Source: Chloroflexaceae bacterium (GTDB lineage: Bacteria > Chloroflexota > Chloroflexia > Chloroflexales > Chloroflexaceae). From it: a DNA stretch of 34,747 nucleotides. The stretch covers positions 1 through 34,747 of the forward strand of contig JANQID010000044.1 of NCBI GenBank assembly GCA_028282325.1. The letters are read 5' to 3'. Shown here in pieces: positions 1 to 6,868 of the stretch. Below the pieces are notes generated by a model. It had not been told where the DNA came from. It searched no databases and saw only the letters and a list, made by a program, of their open reading frames with translations. A program made the translations under genes and the position numbers. Within the stretch, counting starts at the first letter, position 1; every line of letters begins with the position of its first letter.

Positions 1-168
1 CTCTTCGGGCGCGTTGTCAATCTGGTCGTAGGCCAGGAAGCTGGCGGCGCCGCGCAGGGCGAGCACTTTGGTGATCGCCGCGGTCAGCGTGGTCTTGCCA
101 TGGTCCACGTGACCGATGGTGCCGACATTCAGATGGGGCTTCGTGCGCTCGAACTTCTGCTTCGCCAT
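1..168 (-). CDS. tuf: Elongation factor Tu, N-terminal part (runs off the window)
   Basis: The reverse strand from the ATG at 168 encodes the EF-Tu N-terminus: [20 protein letters not shown], followed directly by VDHGKTTL. The G1 P-loop GHVDHGKT that binds GTP is intact. EF-Tu delivers aminoacyl-tRNA to the ribosome in the cytoplasm. Only the first 56 codons are in the window, and the rest lies beyond base 1. A GAGGAG ribosome binding site lies about ten bases upstream of the start. Three tRNA genes sit just upstream on the same strand, the classic Thr-Tyr-Thr-tuf arrangement, so co-transcription and tRNA processing from one transcript are likely. The identification is secure; only the truncation by the window edge limits it. 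Confidence 0.97.
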   Translation of the reverse strand, partial: MAKQKFERTKPHLNVGTIGHVDHGKTTLTAAITKVLALRGAASFLAYDQIDNAPEE

Positions 169-259
169 GTGTTTCTAACTCCTCTTAAGATAAGACATTC
201 CTGCGCCAATTGCAGCGTTGGCGCAGGTGATAGTACGTTCATCAGTTTGCTTAAACATC

Positions 260-335
260 TGGAGCCCACGATGGGACTTGAACCCATGACCTCGTCTTTA
301 CCAAAGACGTGCTCTACCGACTGAGCTACGTGGGC
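260..335 (-). tRNA. tRNA-Thr (anticodon GGU)
   Basis: The reverse strand folds as a full cloverleaf. The acceptor arms are GCCCACG and CGTGGGC, the anticodon stem is CGTCT/AGACG with loop TTGGTAA (anticodon GGT), and the T-loop is TTCAAGT. The 3' CCA is encoded (260-262). It reads ACC and ACU threonine codons and lies about 90 bases upstream of tuf on the same strand. Confidence 0.95.
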
Positions 336-412
336 TTAACATTACATAACAAGCTTCAGGTTGTTAAACAGAAGCTTGCGCACACCAACCATTTGTGTGT
401 CAAATGATGATA

Positions 413-497
413 TGGTGGGCCGGGCAGGATTCGAACCTGCGAAGGCAGAGCCAGCGATTTTACAGACCGCCCCGTTTGGCCACTTCGGTACCGACCC
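413..497 (-). tRNA. tRNA-Tyr (anticodon GUA)
   Basis: This is a class II tRNA with a long variable arm. The acceptor arms GGGTCGG and CCGGCCC pair with one G-U, the anticodon loop is CTGTAAA (anticodon GTA), the T arm is GCAGG-TTCGAAT-CCTGC, and the 3' CCA is encoded (413-415). It lies between two tRNA-Thr genes in the tuf cluster. Confidence 0.95.
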
Positions 498-511
498 ACA
501 CTCTATTCACT

Positions 512-587
512 TGGAGCCGACGCAGGGAATCGAACCCTGAACCTACGGTTTACAAAACCGTTGCTCTGCCAATTGAGCTACGTCGGC
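512..587 (-). tRNA. tRNA-Thr (anticodon UGU)
   Basis: A full cloverleaf is visible on the reverse strand. The acceptor arms are GCCGACG/CGTCGGC, the anticodon stem is ACGGT/ACCGT with loop TTTGTAA (anticodon TGT), the T-loop is TTCGATT, and CCA is encoded at 512-514. It is the first gene of the tRNA-tuf transcript and reads ACA/ACG codons. Confidence 0.95.
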
Positions 588-628
588 TTGCACACAAAAG
601 AAAGAGCTGACGTTTCGCCAGCGAATTC

Positions 629-657
629 ATTCTAGCATATGCCGCGATTCTGCGCAA
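629..657 (-). promoter_or_regulatory. Promoter of the tRNA-Thr/Tyr/Thr-tuf cluster
   Basis: The reverse strand carries TTGCGC (652-657), a 17-base spacer and TAGAAT (629-634). This is a near-consensus sigma-70-type promoter ending about 40 bases before the first tRNA. No start site has been mapped. Confidence 0.7.
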
Positions 658-810
658 GTGAGCGGAATGCCCGGCATAGCGCTTATCAATTTCAGAGCTT
701 GCTCTGTCGAGGACATTCAAATGGTGCGCCAGGATGGAACGTCGTGTTCGCCTGTAACCATTGTTGTGGTAAAGCCGATCTCACGCGCAGCCACTTTTCG
801 TCCCGAGACG

Positions 811-840
811 TTGCTCGAAGCGACCGAGAGCAAGTATAAT
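811..840 (+). promoter_or_regulatory. Promoter for the membrane protein-rfaE2 pair
   Basis: TTGCTC (811-816), an 18-base spacer and a perfect TATAAT (835-840) form a likely vegetative promoter. It leaves a leader of about 75 bases before the GTG start at 921. Confidence 0.6.
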
Positions 841-920
841 TCACCTGATTCGCCGTTGGACGGATAGCATGTAGCTTTGGCAGGGCGGCAGTTCGTATTG
901 TAGGCTTGTGAGGAGGGTGT

Positions 921-1442
921 GTGACGAAACTCAACGGAGAGCAGTCATGGAAATTTCAGCTAACCTGGATGCATCTGGTAGGTTTCGGGGTTAGCAGCGT
1001 TCTGGGTGTGTTGGCGGGATCGTCGTTTGTGTGGGCAAACCCCCGCCAGGCATGGTCGGTTGTTCTGGCAGGTTTTTTGTGGACGTTAATTGTTGCCGTC
1101 GCGACAACCATTGTGCGCTATGTGCGTGAGCGTTTGCGTCGGGGCGAATGGACTCGCGGCCTCCTTGTAAGCTTCGAGATGGCGTTGCCGCCGGTAACGA
1201 TTTATATGATCGCCGCGGGGTTGATGTCGATGCTTGCCCCTGAGACCGAGACGATGCTTGTCAGTGGTGTGATGATGTCGGCGCGACCGGATTGGTTAAT
1301 GGTTGTGCCGGTGTTTTATGCGGCAGCCCTGGCCGCAGCGCTTGTGATTGGTCTCCTGTATATCCTGACTTCGCCATACGCTGCACATCTGGCGGGCAAG
1401 TCATCTTCGGACGATCAGCAAACGCATAAGCGTCGGTGGTGA
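921..1442 (+). CDS. Four-helix integral membrane protein of unknown function
   Basis: The 173-residue product has four evident hydrophobic segments (roughly residues 17-38, 45-66, 83-105 and 125-148), a basic Arg-rich cytoplasmic loop after segment two, and a short polar tail. I do not recognise a named family. The GTG start is chosen because AGGAGG (911-916) lies just upstream. The rfaE2-like gene begins six bases after the stop, so the two are probably one transcription unit from the promoter at 811. A link to the envelope is possible from this neighbour and the topology, but that is only inference. Confidence 0.8.
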   Translation: MTKLNGEQSWKFQLTWMHLVGFGVSSVLGVLAGSSFVWANPRQAWSVVLAGFLWTLIVAVATTIVRYVRERLRRGEWTRGLLVSFEMALPPVTIYMIAAGLMSMLAPETETMLVSGVMMSARPDWLMVVPVFYAAALAAALVIGLLYILTSPYAAHLAGKSSSDDQQTHKRRW

Positions 1443-1448
1443 TGCGCA

Positions 1449-1985
1449 ATGGAGTCGAAAGAATATGCAAGCGGCGCCGTATCCATCGAAGCGTTGCGCA
1501 TCCTGCGTGATCGGTGGCGGCGTGATGGCCAACGGTTGGTGATTACCAACGGCGTGTTTGATGTGTTGCACAGTGGCCATGTCGCGTATTTGCAACAAGC
1601 GCGCGCGCTGGGCGATCTGCTCGTGGTTGGACTAAACAGCGATGCTTCGACGCGTGCGATCAAGGGGTCTTTACGTCCGCTCGTAGGTGAAGCTGAACGC
1701 GCTGAGGTATTGGCGGCGCTGCGTTGTGTTGACTATGTTGTGATCTTTCATGAACGCACTGCTGAAAAACTGGTGCAGGCGCTGCAACCCGATGTGTATG
1801 CTAAAGGGGGCGATTATGCCGCTCATCCCGGCGCGGGCGCGGTGGATCAGCAACGCCTGCCCGAAGCGCGGGTGGTTTATGCCTATGGCGGTCGTGTTGT
1901 ATTGATTCCCTATCGCGCTGGTCGTTCGACCAGTGCATTGATACGGCTCATTGTCGAACGCTATGGCAACGGTTGCGTTGAGTAA
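1449..1985 (+). CDS. rfaE2: RfaE2-like heptose-1-phosphate adenylyltransferase
   Basis: This 178-residue protein belongs to the cytidylyltransferase-like superfamily. NGVFDVLHSGHV at residues 34-45 contains the HxGH nucleotide-binding signature (41-44), and GRSTSALI near residue 160 matches the conserved C-terminal STS motif of RfaE domain II. In LPS-producing bacteria the enzyme joins ATP and D-glycero-beta-D-manno-heptose 1-phosphate to make ADP-heptose in the cytoplasm. The length fits the stand-alone form without the kinase domain. The start has a weak ribosome binding site and lies six bases after the membrane protein gene, suggesting coupling. A related sugar- or glycerol-phosphate nucleotidylyltransferase is possible, because the family is close to TagD-type enzymes. 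Confidence 0.85.
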   Translation: MESKEYASGAVSIEALRILRDRWRRDGQRLVITNGVFDVLHSGHVAYLQQARALGDLLVVGLNSDASTRAIKGSLRPLVGEAERAEVLAALRCVDYVVIFHERTAEKLVQALQPDVYAKGGDYAAHPGAGAVDQQRLPEARVVYAYGGRVVLIPYRAGRSTSALIRLIVERYGNGCVE

Positions 1986-2061
1986 AGTGCAGACCGTGCA
2001 CCGAGTTCATAGATGGTCTGCTATGTGTGCAGCGATCTTATAAGCGGGGGTTTTGTACAAA

Positions 2062-2092
2062 GACCTGACAGGATTCCGAAATGTGTCAGGTC
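2062..2092. terminator. Inverted repeat between convergent genes, possible terminator or REP-like palindrome
   Basis: GACCTGACA (2062-2070) and TGTCAGGTC (2084-2092) form a perfect 9-base-pair stem with a 13-base loop. It lies between the convergent rfaE2 and epimerase genes. On the minus strand the stem is followed by TTTGT, and on the plus strand by GCAAAATC, so the U-tract is weak either way. It may terminate the epimerase transcript or be a dispersed palindromic repeat. Confidence 0.4.
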
Positions 2093-2123
2093 GCAAAATC
2101 CAACTCTTGAGCTGAATGTAATA

Positions 2124-3182
2124 TTAGAAGATAGCTTTAGCCGTTTTGAGAATGCCTTGTTTCCATGGTACGCGGTGCGAAATGCCGCTGGTGTTCTCAA
2201 ACTGGCTCAGATTGTCAATATACCACTGATAATTTCGGATCAGGGCGTCCTTGTTCGAGAATGCCGGCTGGTAGCCTAAAATGTGTTCGGCTTTATCAAT
2301 AGAAACGAACGAATCGGTCGCTGCGGTTTCATACACCCACTTGTAGAGCGGCGAGAGGTGTAGCGCTTCCAGAAGGCGCAACGTCCAGATCATCGGCCCC
2401 GCCGGGAACGGGATAATTCTCTTGCCGTGCCCGGTATAATCCAGCACTGCTTGATAATCTTCTTTCATCGTCGTGAATTCCTTCGCGCCGATGTTGAATG
2501 TGTCGTTTGCAAGCGTGCAATCTCTGGTTGCAGCGAGGTAGGTGGCGGCGCAGAGATCCTCGACATCCAGGAATTGATAGCGGTTGTCGCCGCTGCCGAT
2601 CATCGGAAAATTCTTGCCGTCTTTCGCCCAGTCGTAAAAGAGGGCGAAGACGCCCAGGCGCTCAGGCCCGATAAACGATTTGGGTCGCAGGATGGGAACG
2701 CACATCCCTCGACTGCGATACTCCTTACATACAATCTCGGCCATTACCTTCGCTTCGCCGTAGGGGCCGACGCCGTCGAGTCTATCATCTTCAGCCAGCG
2801 GGTGATGATCAGGAATGCCGTAGACTGCTGTGGATGAGATGTGGATCACGCGCTCCGCCCGATGCTCATAGGCGGATTGCAAGACGATGCGGATTCCGTC
2901 AACATCGGTGGAGTAAATATCTTCTGGCTTGTAGAGCGGCAATGCCGCGGCAGCATGGATAACGATGTCGACGTTCTGCATCGCTCGATCAACCGTAGCT
3001 TTATCGCGAATATCGCCCTGGATAATATCAATCTGGTCTTTGACATCGGGATAATCGAAGCTCGCGATGTCAAGCGACCGAACCTGGTGACCATACCGAA
3101 GCAAATACCTAATCATGTTGATGCCGTAGAAACCGGCGCCGCCAGTAATGAGATAGCGCTTGATCTGCGAGGGTGTTGTCAT
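2124..3182 (-). CDS. NAD-dependent epimerase/dehydratase (extended SDR)
   Basis: The 352-residue protein opens with the Rossmann motif TGGAGFYG (residues 13-20). It continues with the SDR strand HISSTAVYG and a Y-x3-K catalytic pair in PYGEAK, the hallmarks of extended short-chain dehydrogenases that act on nucleotide sugars or sterol-like substrates. The region around RPKSFIGPERLGVFALFYDW and the late FNIGAKEFTTMKE segment match the general architecture of NAD-dependent epimerases. The exact substrate cannot be read from the sequence. It follows the DUF190-CBS gene by eleven bases on the same strand, so the two are likely co-transcribed. Confidence 0.88.
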   Translation of the reverse strand: MTTPSQIKRYLITGGAGFYGINMIRYLLRYGHQVRSLDIASFDYPDVKDQIDIIQGDIRDKATVDRAMQNVDIVIHAAAALPLYKPEDIYSTDVDGIRIVLQSAYEHRAERVIHISSTAVYGIPDHHPLAEDDRLDGVGPYGEAKVMAEIVCKEYRSRGMCVPILRPKSFIGPERLGVFALFYDWAKDGKNFPMIGSGDNRYQFLDVEDLCAATYLAATRDCTLANDTFNIGAKEFTTMKEDYQAVLDYTGHGKRIIPFPAGPMIWTLRLLEALHLSPLYKWVYETAATDSFVSIDKAEHILGYQPAFSNKDALIRNYQWYIDNLSQFENTSGISHRVPWKQGILKTAKAIF

Positions 3183-3193
3183 AATCGTATATT

Positions 3194-4459
3194 CTAATCG
3201 CTCTCTTGAATCAGGGCCCGCAGCAATCCTCCGCGGGTAAGCATGCCAACCAGTATATGTTCCTCGTCTACAACCGGAGCATATTCTAATCGGAGATCAA
3301 ATATTTGGCGAGTTGCCAGATTTATCGTGTCGTTGGGCTTAAGTATGTGAAGATTATCCTCCAGCACGCCTTCCAGCCCCTGTTGTACACCAGGAAGATC
3401 GTTAGCCTGCACTGATTCGGCGCTTTGGAGCGCAGCGAGCCATAGCGTGCGTTCGGCGCCGTTGAGATGCTGAAGCGCTCCGATGGCGCTGATGCTGCCT
3501 TGCAGCCGGTGCGCCGCATCAACAACGAGAAGGTGTTGTTCGCGGGTTTGCAGCAAGCGCTCAAGCGCCGCTGCTAGCGAGATGGTGTTTTCTATCAGCG
3601 GCAGCGTTGTTTGCATAATCAAACGTACCAATGTTGGCGGATTAGCTTCGCGCACGCCTGGAGGCGTTTCGTTTCCCTGATAGAGCGCTGCTGCCAGCAC
3701 ATCGTGATGGCTAAGAAGTCCGACCAGGGTGTTATCGCGATCAACGACGGGGAGCTGATCATAGTCTTGCTCGATCATCGTTTCGAGGGCGCGAGGAATG
3801 GCCAGTTGCACGTAGAGATGGGGCGACTCCCGGTTCATTATCTCCGCAACTGAATATTCGGGAAGCGATGCGAGTATCGAACGGCGCTCGTCATCGCGCA
3901 ATCTGCGCAAGATGCGCAGTGGAATTCGCAAACCCGCTCGTCGCTTGATCTCTTTATCAGTGATGATGCCCTGAACCCGGTGTCGTTCATCGATGACCGG
4001 TAAGACGCTTTGCTTGTATGCTAGAAGGAGTGTGATCGCTTCGCTAAGCTGAGCCTGATGACTGATCGCCTGTGGATCGGCTTGCATGCTGTTGCCCACA
4101 TAACGCTCGTTTGCGAATGGCCCGTGACCGCGCAACGCTGCTCGGTGGATATGAATGGCATCGATCGTGATGAGCGCCCCAGGCGCCAGATCATCGAGGA
4201 GCGGGAGCAAACGCGCAATTCGGTCGGCGCGATCAATCCACTCAATAACAATGGGTGGATTCTCCTTCAGGCTGGTCAGGCCGGATGCACGCAACCGATG
4301 ACTAGGACCGAAACCGGCCAATCCACGCAGTGCCGTCGCCCCGGTTGCTCCTTCGTTGCGTAGGCGTTCCATAACAGCGAGGTACAATGGTTGTTCTTCG
4401 TGGCGATCATTCTCATTGATATATATGCGTGCGCGCTGAACGCTATCGTCCGTCACCAT
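3194..4459 (-). CDS. DUF190 domain plus four CBS repeats, regulatory protein
   Basis: Residues 8-95 fit the PII-like DUF190 family: RARIYINENDRHEEQPLYLA, then GATGATALRGLAGFG and PIVIEWIDR. Four CBS motifs follow, at about residues 122-172, 202-255, 278-328 and 362-417, each with the typical hydrophobic core (for example VLPVIDERHRVQGIITDKEI). CBS pairs usually bind adenine nucleotides, and DUF190 proteins resemble PII signal sensors, so a soluble energy or nucleotide sensor is the likely role. No catalytic domain is visible. The leader from the promoter at 4631-4659 is about 165 bases long and contains a perfect palindrome. The epimerase gene follows. Confidence 0.85.
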   Translation of the reverse strand: MVTDDSVQRARIYINENDRHEEQPLYLAVMERLRNEGATGATALRGLAGFGPSHRLRASGLTSLKENPPIVIEWIDRADRIARLLPLLDDLAPGALITIDAIHIHRAALRGHGPFANERYVGNSMQADPQAISHQAQLSEAITLLLAYKQSVLPVIDERHRVQGIITDKEIKRRAGLRIPLRILRRLRDDERRSILASLPEYSVAEIMNRESPHLYVQLAIPRALETMIEQDYDQLPVVDRDNTLVGLLSHHDVLAAALYQGNETPPGVREANPPTLVRLIMQTTLPLIENTISLAAALERLLQTREQHLLVVDAAHRLQGSISAIGALQHLNGAERTLWLAALQSAESVQANDLPGVQQGLEGVLEDNLHILKPNDTINLATRQIFDLRLEYAPVVDEEHILVGMLTRGGLLRALIQESD

Positions 4460-4537
4460 ATCAATGCCTGCAAAACACTTGATGAAGATAACGTATAGAT
4501 AAATCAGTTAGAGGTCATACAATGTGGCTGTAGGGCT

Positions 4538-4558
4538 GCCAGTCCTTCAAGGACTGGC
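4538..4558. repeat. Perfect 10-bp palindrome in the leader of the DUF190-CBS gene
   Basis: The arm GCCAGTCCTT is followed by a single C and its exact complement AAGGACTGGC. The element lies inside the predicted 5' untranslated region of the minus-strand CBS operon. Neither strand has a U-tract after it. It could be a dispersed REP-like element, or an operator for a dimeric regulator. Confidence 0.6.
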
Positions 4559-4630
4559 AATCCTCGATTGTCTATATCTTAGGCTGATCTCTCTATAATG
4601 CTACTTAAAGAGGCAAGTTAATCGTTGCGA

Positions 4631-4659
4631 ATTATAGCACCCACCGACATCCTCGGCAA
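4631..4659 (-). promoter_or_regulatory. Promoter of the DUF190-CBS/epimerase operon
   Basis: The reverse strand shows TTGCCG (4654-4659), a 17-base spacer and TGC-TATAAT (4631-4636), a perfect and extended -10 element. Transcription would run left into the gene that starts at 4459. Confidence 0.7.
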
Positions 4660-4912
4660 TGCCACGAACGGAATAGAAATTGTCATCTGGAATGATTGAC
4701 AACTGCTTGCCCGGATGCTACAAATCACCATACGTAAATTATTATGCGTCGCGCCTCAATACACCACTCGAGGATGCGTTATGCTAACACCGAAAGCACT
4801 GTGATAGATGCCGTGATGCAATGTACTGGCGTATGACAATGTATGTTGTATTTGTCGTTTATATGGCGCGTGCAATGATTAATTTGTTGTTCAGGGCAGT
4901 ATGGGATCATCA

Positions 4913-4940
4913 TTGTAGCGCTATGATATAGCGTTATACA
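4913..4940 (+). promoter_or_regulatory. Candidate promoter/operator of the FHA gene
   Basis: TTGTAG (4913-4918), a 16-base spacer and TATACA (4935-4940) would place the start site about 25 bases before the ATG. Within the spacer lies a palindrome, CGCTAT-GAT-ATAGCG (4919-4933), which could be an operator. Both are suggestive only. TTGACA at 4696 is an alternative with a long leader. Confidence 0.35.
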
Positions 4941-4971
4941 GCTTGTGATGATGTAGAAGGGATGTGGACTG

Positions 4972-5526
4972 ATGCCGAAAGCTCTTATTTTGACAGGGAT
5001 TTCTGGCTCGCGTGTTGGTGAACAACTTGCTCTGGTCACCCGCTCGAAGACGATTGGGAGTAGTGCGAGCTGCGATATAGTCCTTCAGGATCGTATGGTT
5101 GCGCCACGCCATGCTGAGATTCGTCAGGTTCTTGAGCGCTGGTTCATTGTACCGCTTGATCCGACATCACGGGTATTTGTGAATGGGGATATTGTGGCGA
5201 GTCAGGGTCGCATCCTCGAGGGGGATTTAGTCACCATTGGCACCGCCACGTTTAAGGCGGCCTTTAATGATGCAGTTGAGCGGGAGGTCGGCGGTGATCA
5301 TGCCCAGAGCGGCATCCCCCAGATTGGAGATTATCTCGTTCGGCGTGGGTATATCAGCCGGAGCGAGCTTGTCGAAGCGATCAAGCGCCAGCAGGAGATG
5401 AACCGCCGTGGACGTCGCGTCCAACTCGGTGATATACTCTATGAAATGGGCTCTATTAGCCGATTGCAGCTTGATCAGGCTCTTCAGGAACAACGCAGCG
5501 ATTTTATGGATCGGTTTCGTGACTAG
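4972..5526 (+). CDS. FHA domain protein with C-terminal MshEN-like helical repeat
   Basis: Residues about 8-95 form an FHA phosphothreonine-binding domain: the TIGSSASCDIVLQD segment, then APRHAEI (the conserved S/R-H pair region) and FVNGDIV. Residues about 114-180 contain two copies of the IGDYLVRRGYIS / LGDILYEMGSIS pattern. This is the N-terminal helical motif of type II secretion/pilus ATPases (MshEN), which in some relatives binds cyclic di-GMP. The 184-residue protein therefore looks like a signalling adaptor joining Ser/Thr phosphorylation to a motility or secretion module. It has no kinase neighbour here. A strong terminator follows. Confidence 0.85.
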   Translation: MPKALILTGISGSRVGEQLALVTRSKTIGSSASCDIVLQDRMVAPRHAEIRQVLERWFIVPLDPTSRVFVNGDIVASQGRILEGDLVTIGTATFKAAFNDAVEREVGGDHAQSGIPQIGDYLVRRGYISRSELVEAIKRQQEMNRRGRRVQLGDILYEMGSISRLQLDQALQEQRSDFMDRFRD

Positions 5527-5611
5527 GCAGGCAGTGGATTGAGGGCGTCCATAGCAGAACGAGAAGAGCGCAAGAGAAAATAGCACGCGTTTGGGTTGGT
5601 TGACACAACTA

Positions 5612-5655
5612 AACACAGCCGCTGACCGTATTCAGTCAGCGGCTGTGTTGTTTTT
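5612..5655 (+). terminator. Rho-independent terminator after the FHA gene
   Basis: A 15-base-pair stem (5612-5626 with 5635-5649, arm core ACAGCCGCTGAC) closes an 8-base loop and is followed by GTTTTT. The next gene converges from the right and ends at 5667, so the hairpin may serve both strands, but the U-tract favours the plus strand. Confidence 0.85.
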
Positions 5656-5666
5656 AGGTGTGCGAC

Positions 5667-6254
5667 CTACGCAACCCGATGCGACCAGCGATAGAAATCA
5701 GCTTCGAGACTTTGAACGAAGCCATTGATCATATGCGTCATCTTATAAGACATCGCTCGCTCGCCCATATTCTGAAGGAACTTCTGAGGAATGGCTTTGA
5801 GCACCCGCGGAATGGGAATCTTTAGCTCGATTTCAACCGTGTATTCGACTGCTGTTCCATGGCGGTGAGGTTGGAAAACTGCCTCGGCCCAGAGGTTGCC
5901 GTTGAAATTCATTCCTCGCGGACGCGTCGTCGGGCCGTTCATTGCAGGCACGAGACTCATATAGCGATCTTCTTCAAAATCAGCCTGGAGATCGAACACT
6001 GCTGCCATAGCATGGCCATGTCCATCGGTTGCCCCGACGACCAGCCGATAGTGGTCGAGGGCGTACAACTGAATGTCTAACATATCCGGAAGCATTTGCA
6101 GGATGTGTGGCACTTCGAGAAAGTACTCGTAAGCCAGATACACAGGGGTGTTGAATTGAAAGACGTGGATAGCCTGGCCTTCTAAATTAATGCATCGTTC
6201 GTGGTCAACATGATCTGCTACGACGCCTGTGTGAACAGCACTGGGGGCAGTCAT
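5667..6254 (-). CDS. SRPBCC-fold protein, DUF1997-like
   Basis: The 195-residue protein has the look of a START/SRPBCC lipid-binding fold. An N-terminal strand region is followed by PHILQMLPDMLDIQ, a central strand series (YALDHYRLVVGATDGHG, then RGMNFNGNLWAEAVFQP), and a long C-terminal helix, MGERAMSYKMTHMINGFVQS. Proteins of the DUF1997 family have similar length and a similar VPxIxxMLPD-type segment, but their function is unknown, so no substrate can be assigned. It is a single-gene transcript: a good promoter lies at 6328-6356 and a terminator region lies downstream at 5612-5655. Confidence 0.65.
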   Translation of the reverse strand: MTAPSAVHTGVVADHVDHERCINLEGQAIHVFQFNTPVYLAYEYFLEVPHILQMLPDMLDIQLYALDHYRLVVGATDGHGHAMAAVFDLQADFEEDRYMSLVPAMNGPTTRPRGMNFNGNLWAEAVFQPHRHGTAVEYTVEIELKIPIPRVLKAIPQKFLQNMGERAMSYKMTHMINGFVQSLEADFYRWSHRVA

Positions 6255-6327
6255 GGAAACTCCTTCCTGAGCCTTATGACATGCATTGTCACAAGGGTGA
6301 AGATGCTACCGCCGGAGGATTTTGCTA

Positions 6328-6356
6328 ATTGTAGCAGAGTATATTGTTTTATGCAA
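6328..6356 (-). promoter_or_regulatory. Promoter of the SRPBCC-like gene
   Basis: The reverse strand has TTGCAT (6351-6356), a 17-base spacer and TACAAT (6328-6333), reading toward the start at 6254. Confidence 0.6.
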
Positions 6357-6366
6357 TTCTCCTACG

Positions 6367-6395
6367 TTGACTTTTTATCTCTGGCGTAATAAAAT
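6367..6395 (+). promoter_or_regulatory. Promoter of the 86-residue protein gene
   Basis: TTGACT (6367-6372), a 17-base spacer and TAAAAT (6390-6395) read toward the ATG at 6509. The promoter lies back-to-back with the minus-strand promoter at 6328-6356, ten bases away. Confidence 0.6.
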
Positions 6396-6508
6396 AGCAG
6401 TGGCGCGGAGTTCAGAATAAGCGAAATATTGCGGCGAGGCGGGGCTGAGTCTGGTTGCCTGCTCTGTGTTATGCATGATGCGGATGCCGTGTGTAAAAGG
6501 AGTGCCTT

Positions 6509-6769
6509 ATGAGCGAGAAACCCCAGGGGAGCAAGATAGGTATTTTTGGCCTGTTTTTCCGCGAAGCCGGTCTGTTTTCGGAACAGGCTTTCAAGTGGGT
6601 GAATGACCGCGCGGACGAGTTTCGTGAGGACAATGCCAAAGCTCAGGATCGACGCCGTATAGAAGCGGAAGCCAAGTTGCTGGAGCAGGCGCGATTGGCG
6701 AAAAGCTCCGGAGTTGATGTGAATGCGGTGCTGGCCAGCTCACGCAAGGAGTCGCCCAAGCTCAAATAA
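6509..6769 (+). CDS. Small charged protein of unknown function (86 aa)
   Basis: This is a short gene with an AAAGGAG ribosome binding site eight bases before the ATG, its own promoter and a very strong terminator, so it is probably genuine and well expressed. The product has a small hydrophobic stretch (IGIFGLFFREAGLFSEQAF, about residues 10-28) followed by a long highly charged helix rich in Glu, Asp, Lys and Arg, likely coiled. I recognise no family, and no membrane span is convincing. It stands alone between the SRPBCC-like gene and the convergent dinG. Confidence 0.75.
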   Translation: MSEKPQGSKIGIFGLFFREAGLFSEQAFKWVNDRADEFREDNAKAQDRRRIEAEAKLLEQARLAKSSGVDVNAVLASSRKESPKLK

Positions 6770-6797
6770 AATACTGGTTATAGCGTTGTAGTCGCTC

Positions 6798-6841
6798 GCG
6801 AGGCCGAGAATGCACATTGTGCATTCTCGGCCTCGCTTTTT
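6798..6841 (+). terminator. Strong rho-independent terminator
   Basis: An 18-base-pair perfect stem (6798-6815 with 6819-6836, core GAGGCCGAGAATGC) closes a 3-base loop and is followed by TTTTT (6837-6841). It ends the small-protein transcript. The convergent dinG gene ends at 6869, so the same hairpin may act on the opposite strand, though there is no U-tract there. Confidence 0.92.
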
Positions 6842-6868
6842 GTTTATATGAATAATGTTGCGTGTGCT

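Larger units (their letters stand above)
588..920. other. Intergenic region between divergent transcripts
   Basis: This 333-base stretch separates the tRNA-tuf cluster (minus) from the membrane protein gene at 921 (plus). It holds a promoter for each side (629-657 minus, 811-840 plus) and an AGGAGG ribosome binding site at 911-916. Between the promoters, short open frames exist on both strands but have no ribosome binding site or recognisable product. I see no RNA gene there. Confidence 0.6.
4460..4971. other. 512-base intergenic region between divergent genes
   Basis: The region holds the promoter of the DUF190-CBS operon (minus, 4631-4659), a perfect palindrome at 4538-4558, and candidate promoters for the FHA gene on the plus strand. 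One of these is TTGACA (4696-4701), a 17-base spacer and TACAAA. A closer one lies at 4913-4940. The stretch 4730-4910 is AT-rich and I see no gene or RNA there. Confidence 0.55.

Noticed and set aside
658-867. Open frame of 69 codons upstream of the membrane protein gene
   Set aside because: No ribosome binding site, overlaps the promoter at 811-840, and the product resembles nothing known.
1989-2021. Inverted repeat GCAGACC/GGTCTGC after rfaE2
   Set aside because: Only seven pairs with a 19-base loop and no U-tract; too weak to call a terminator.
4594-4599. TATAAT on the plus strand in the CBS leader region
   Set aside because: No -35 at a suitable distance and no nearby plus-strand gene.
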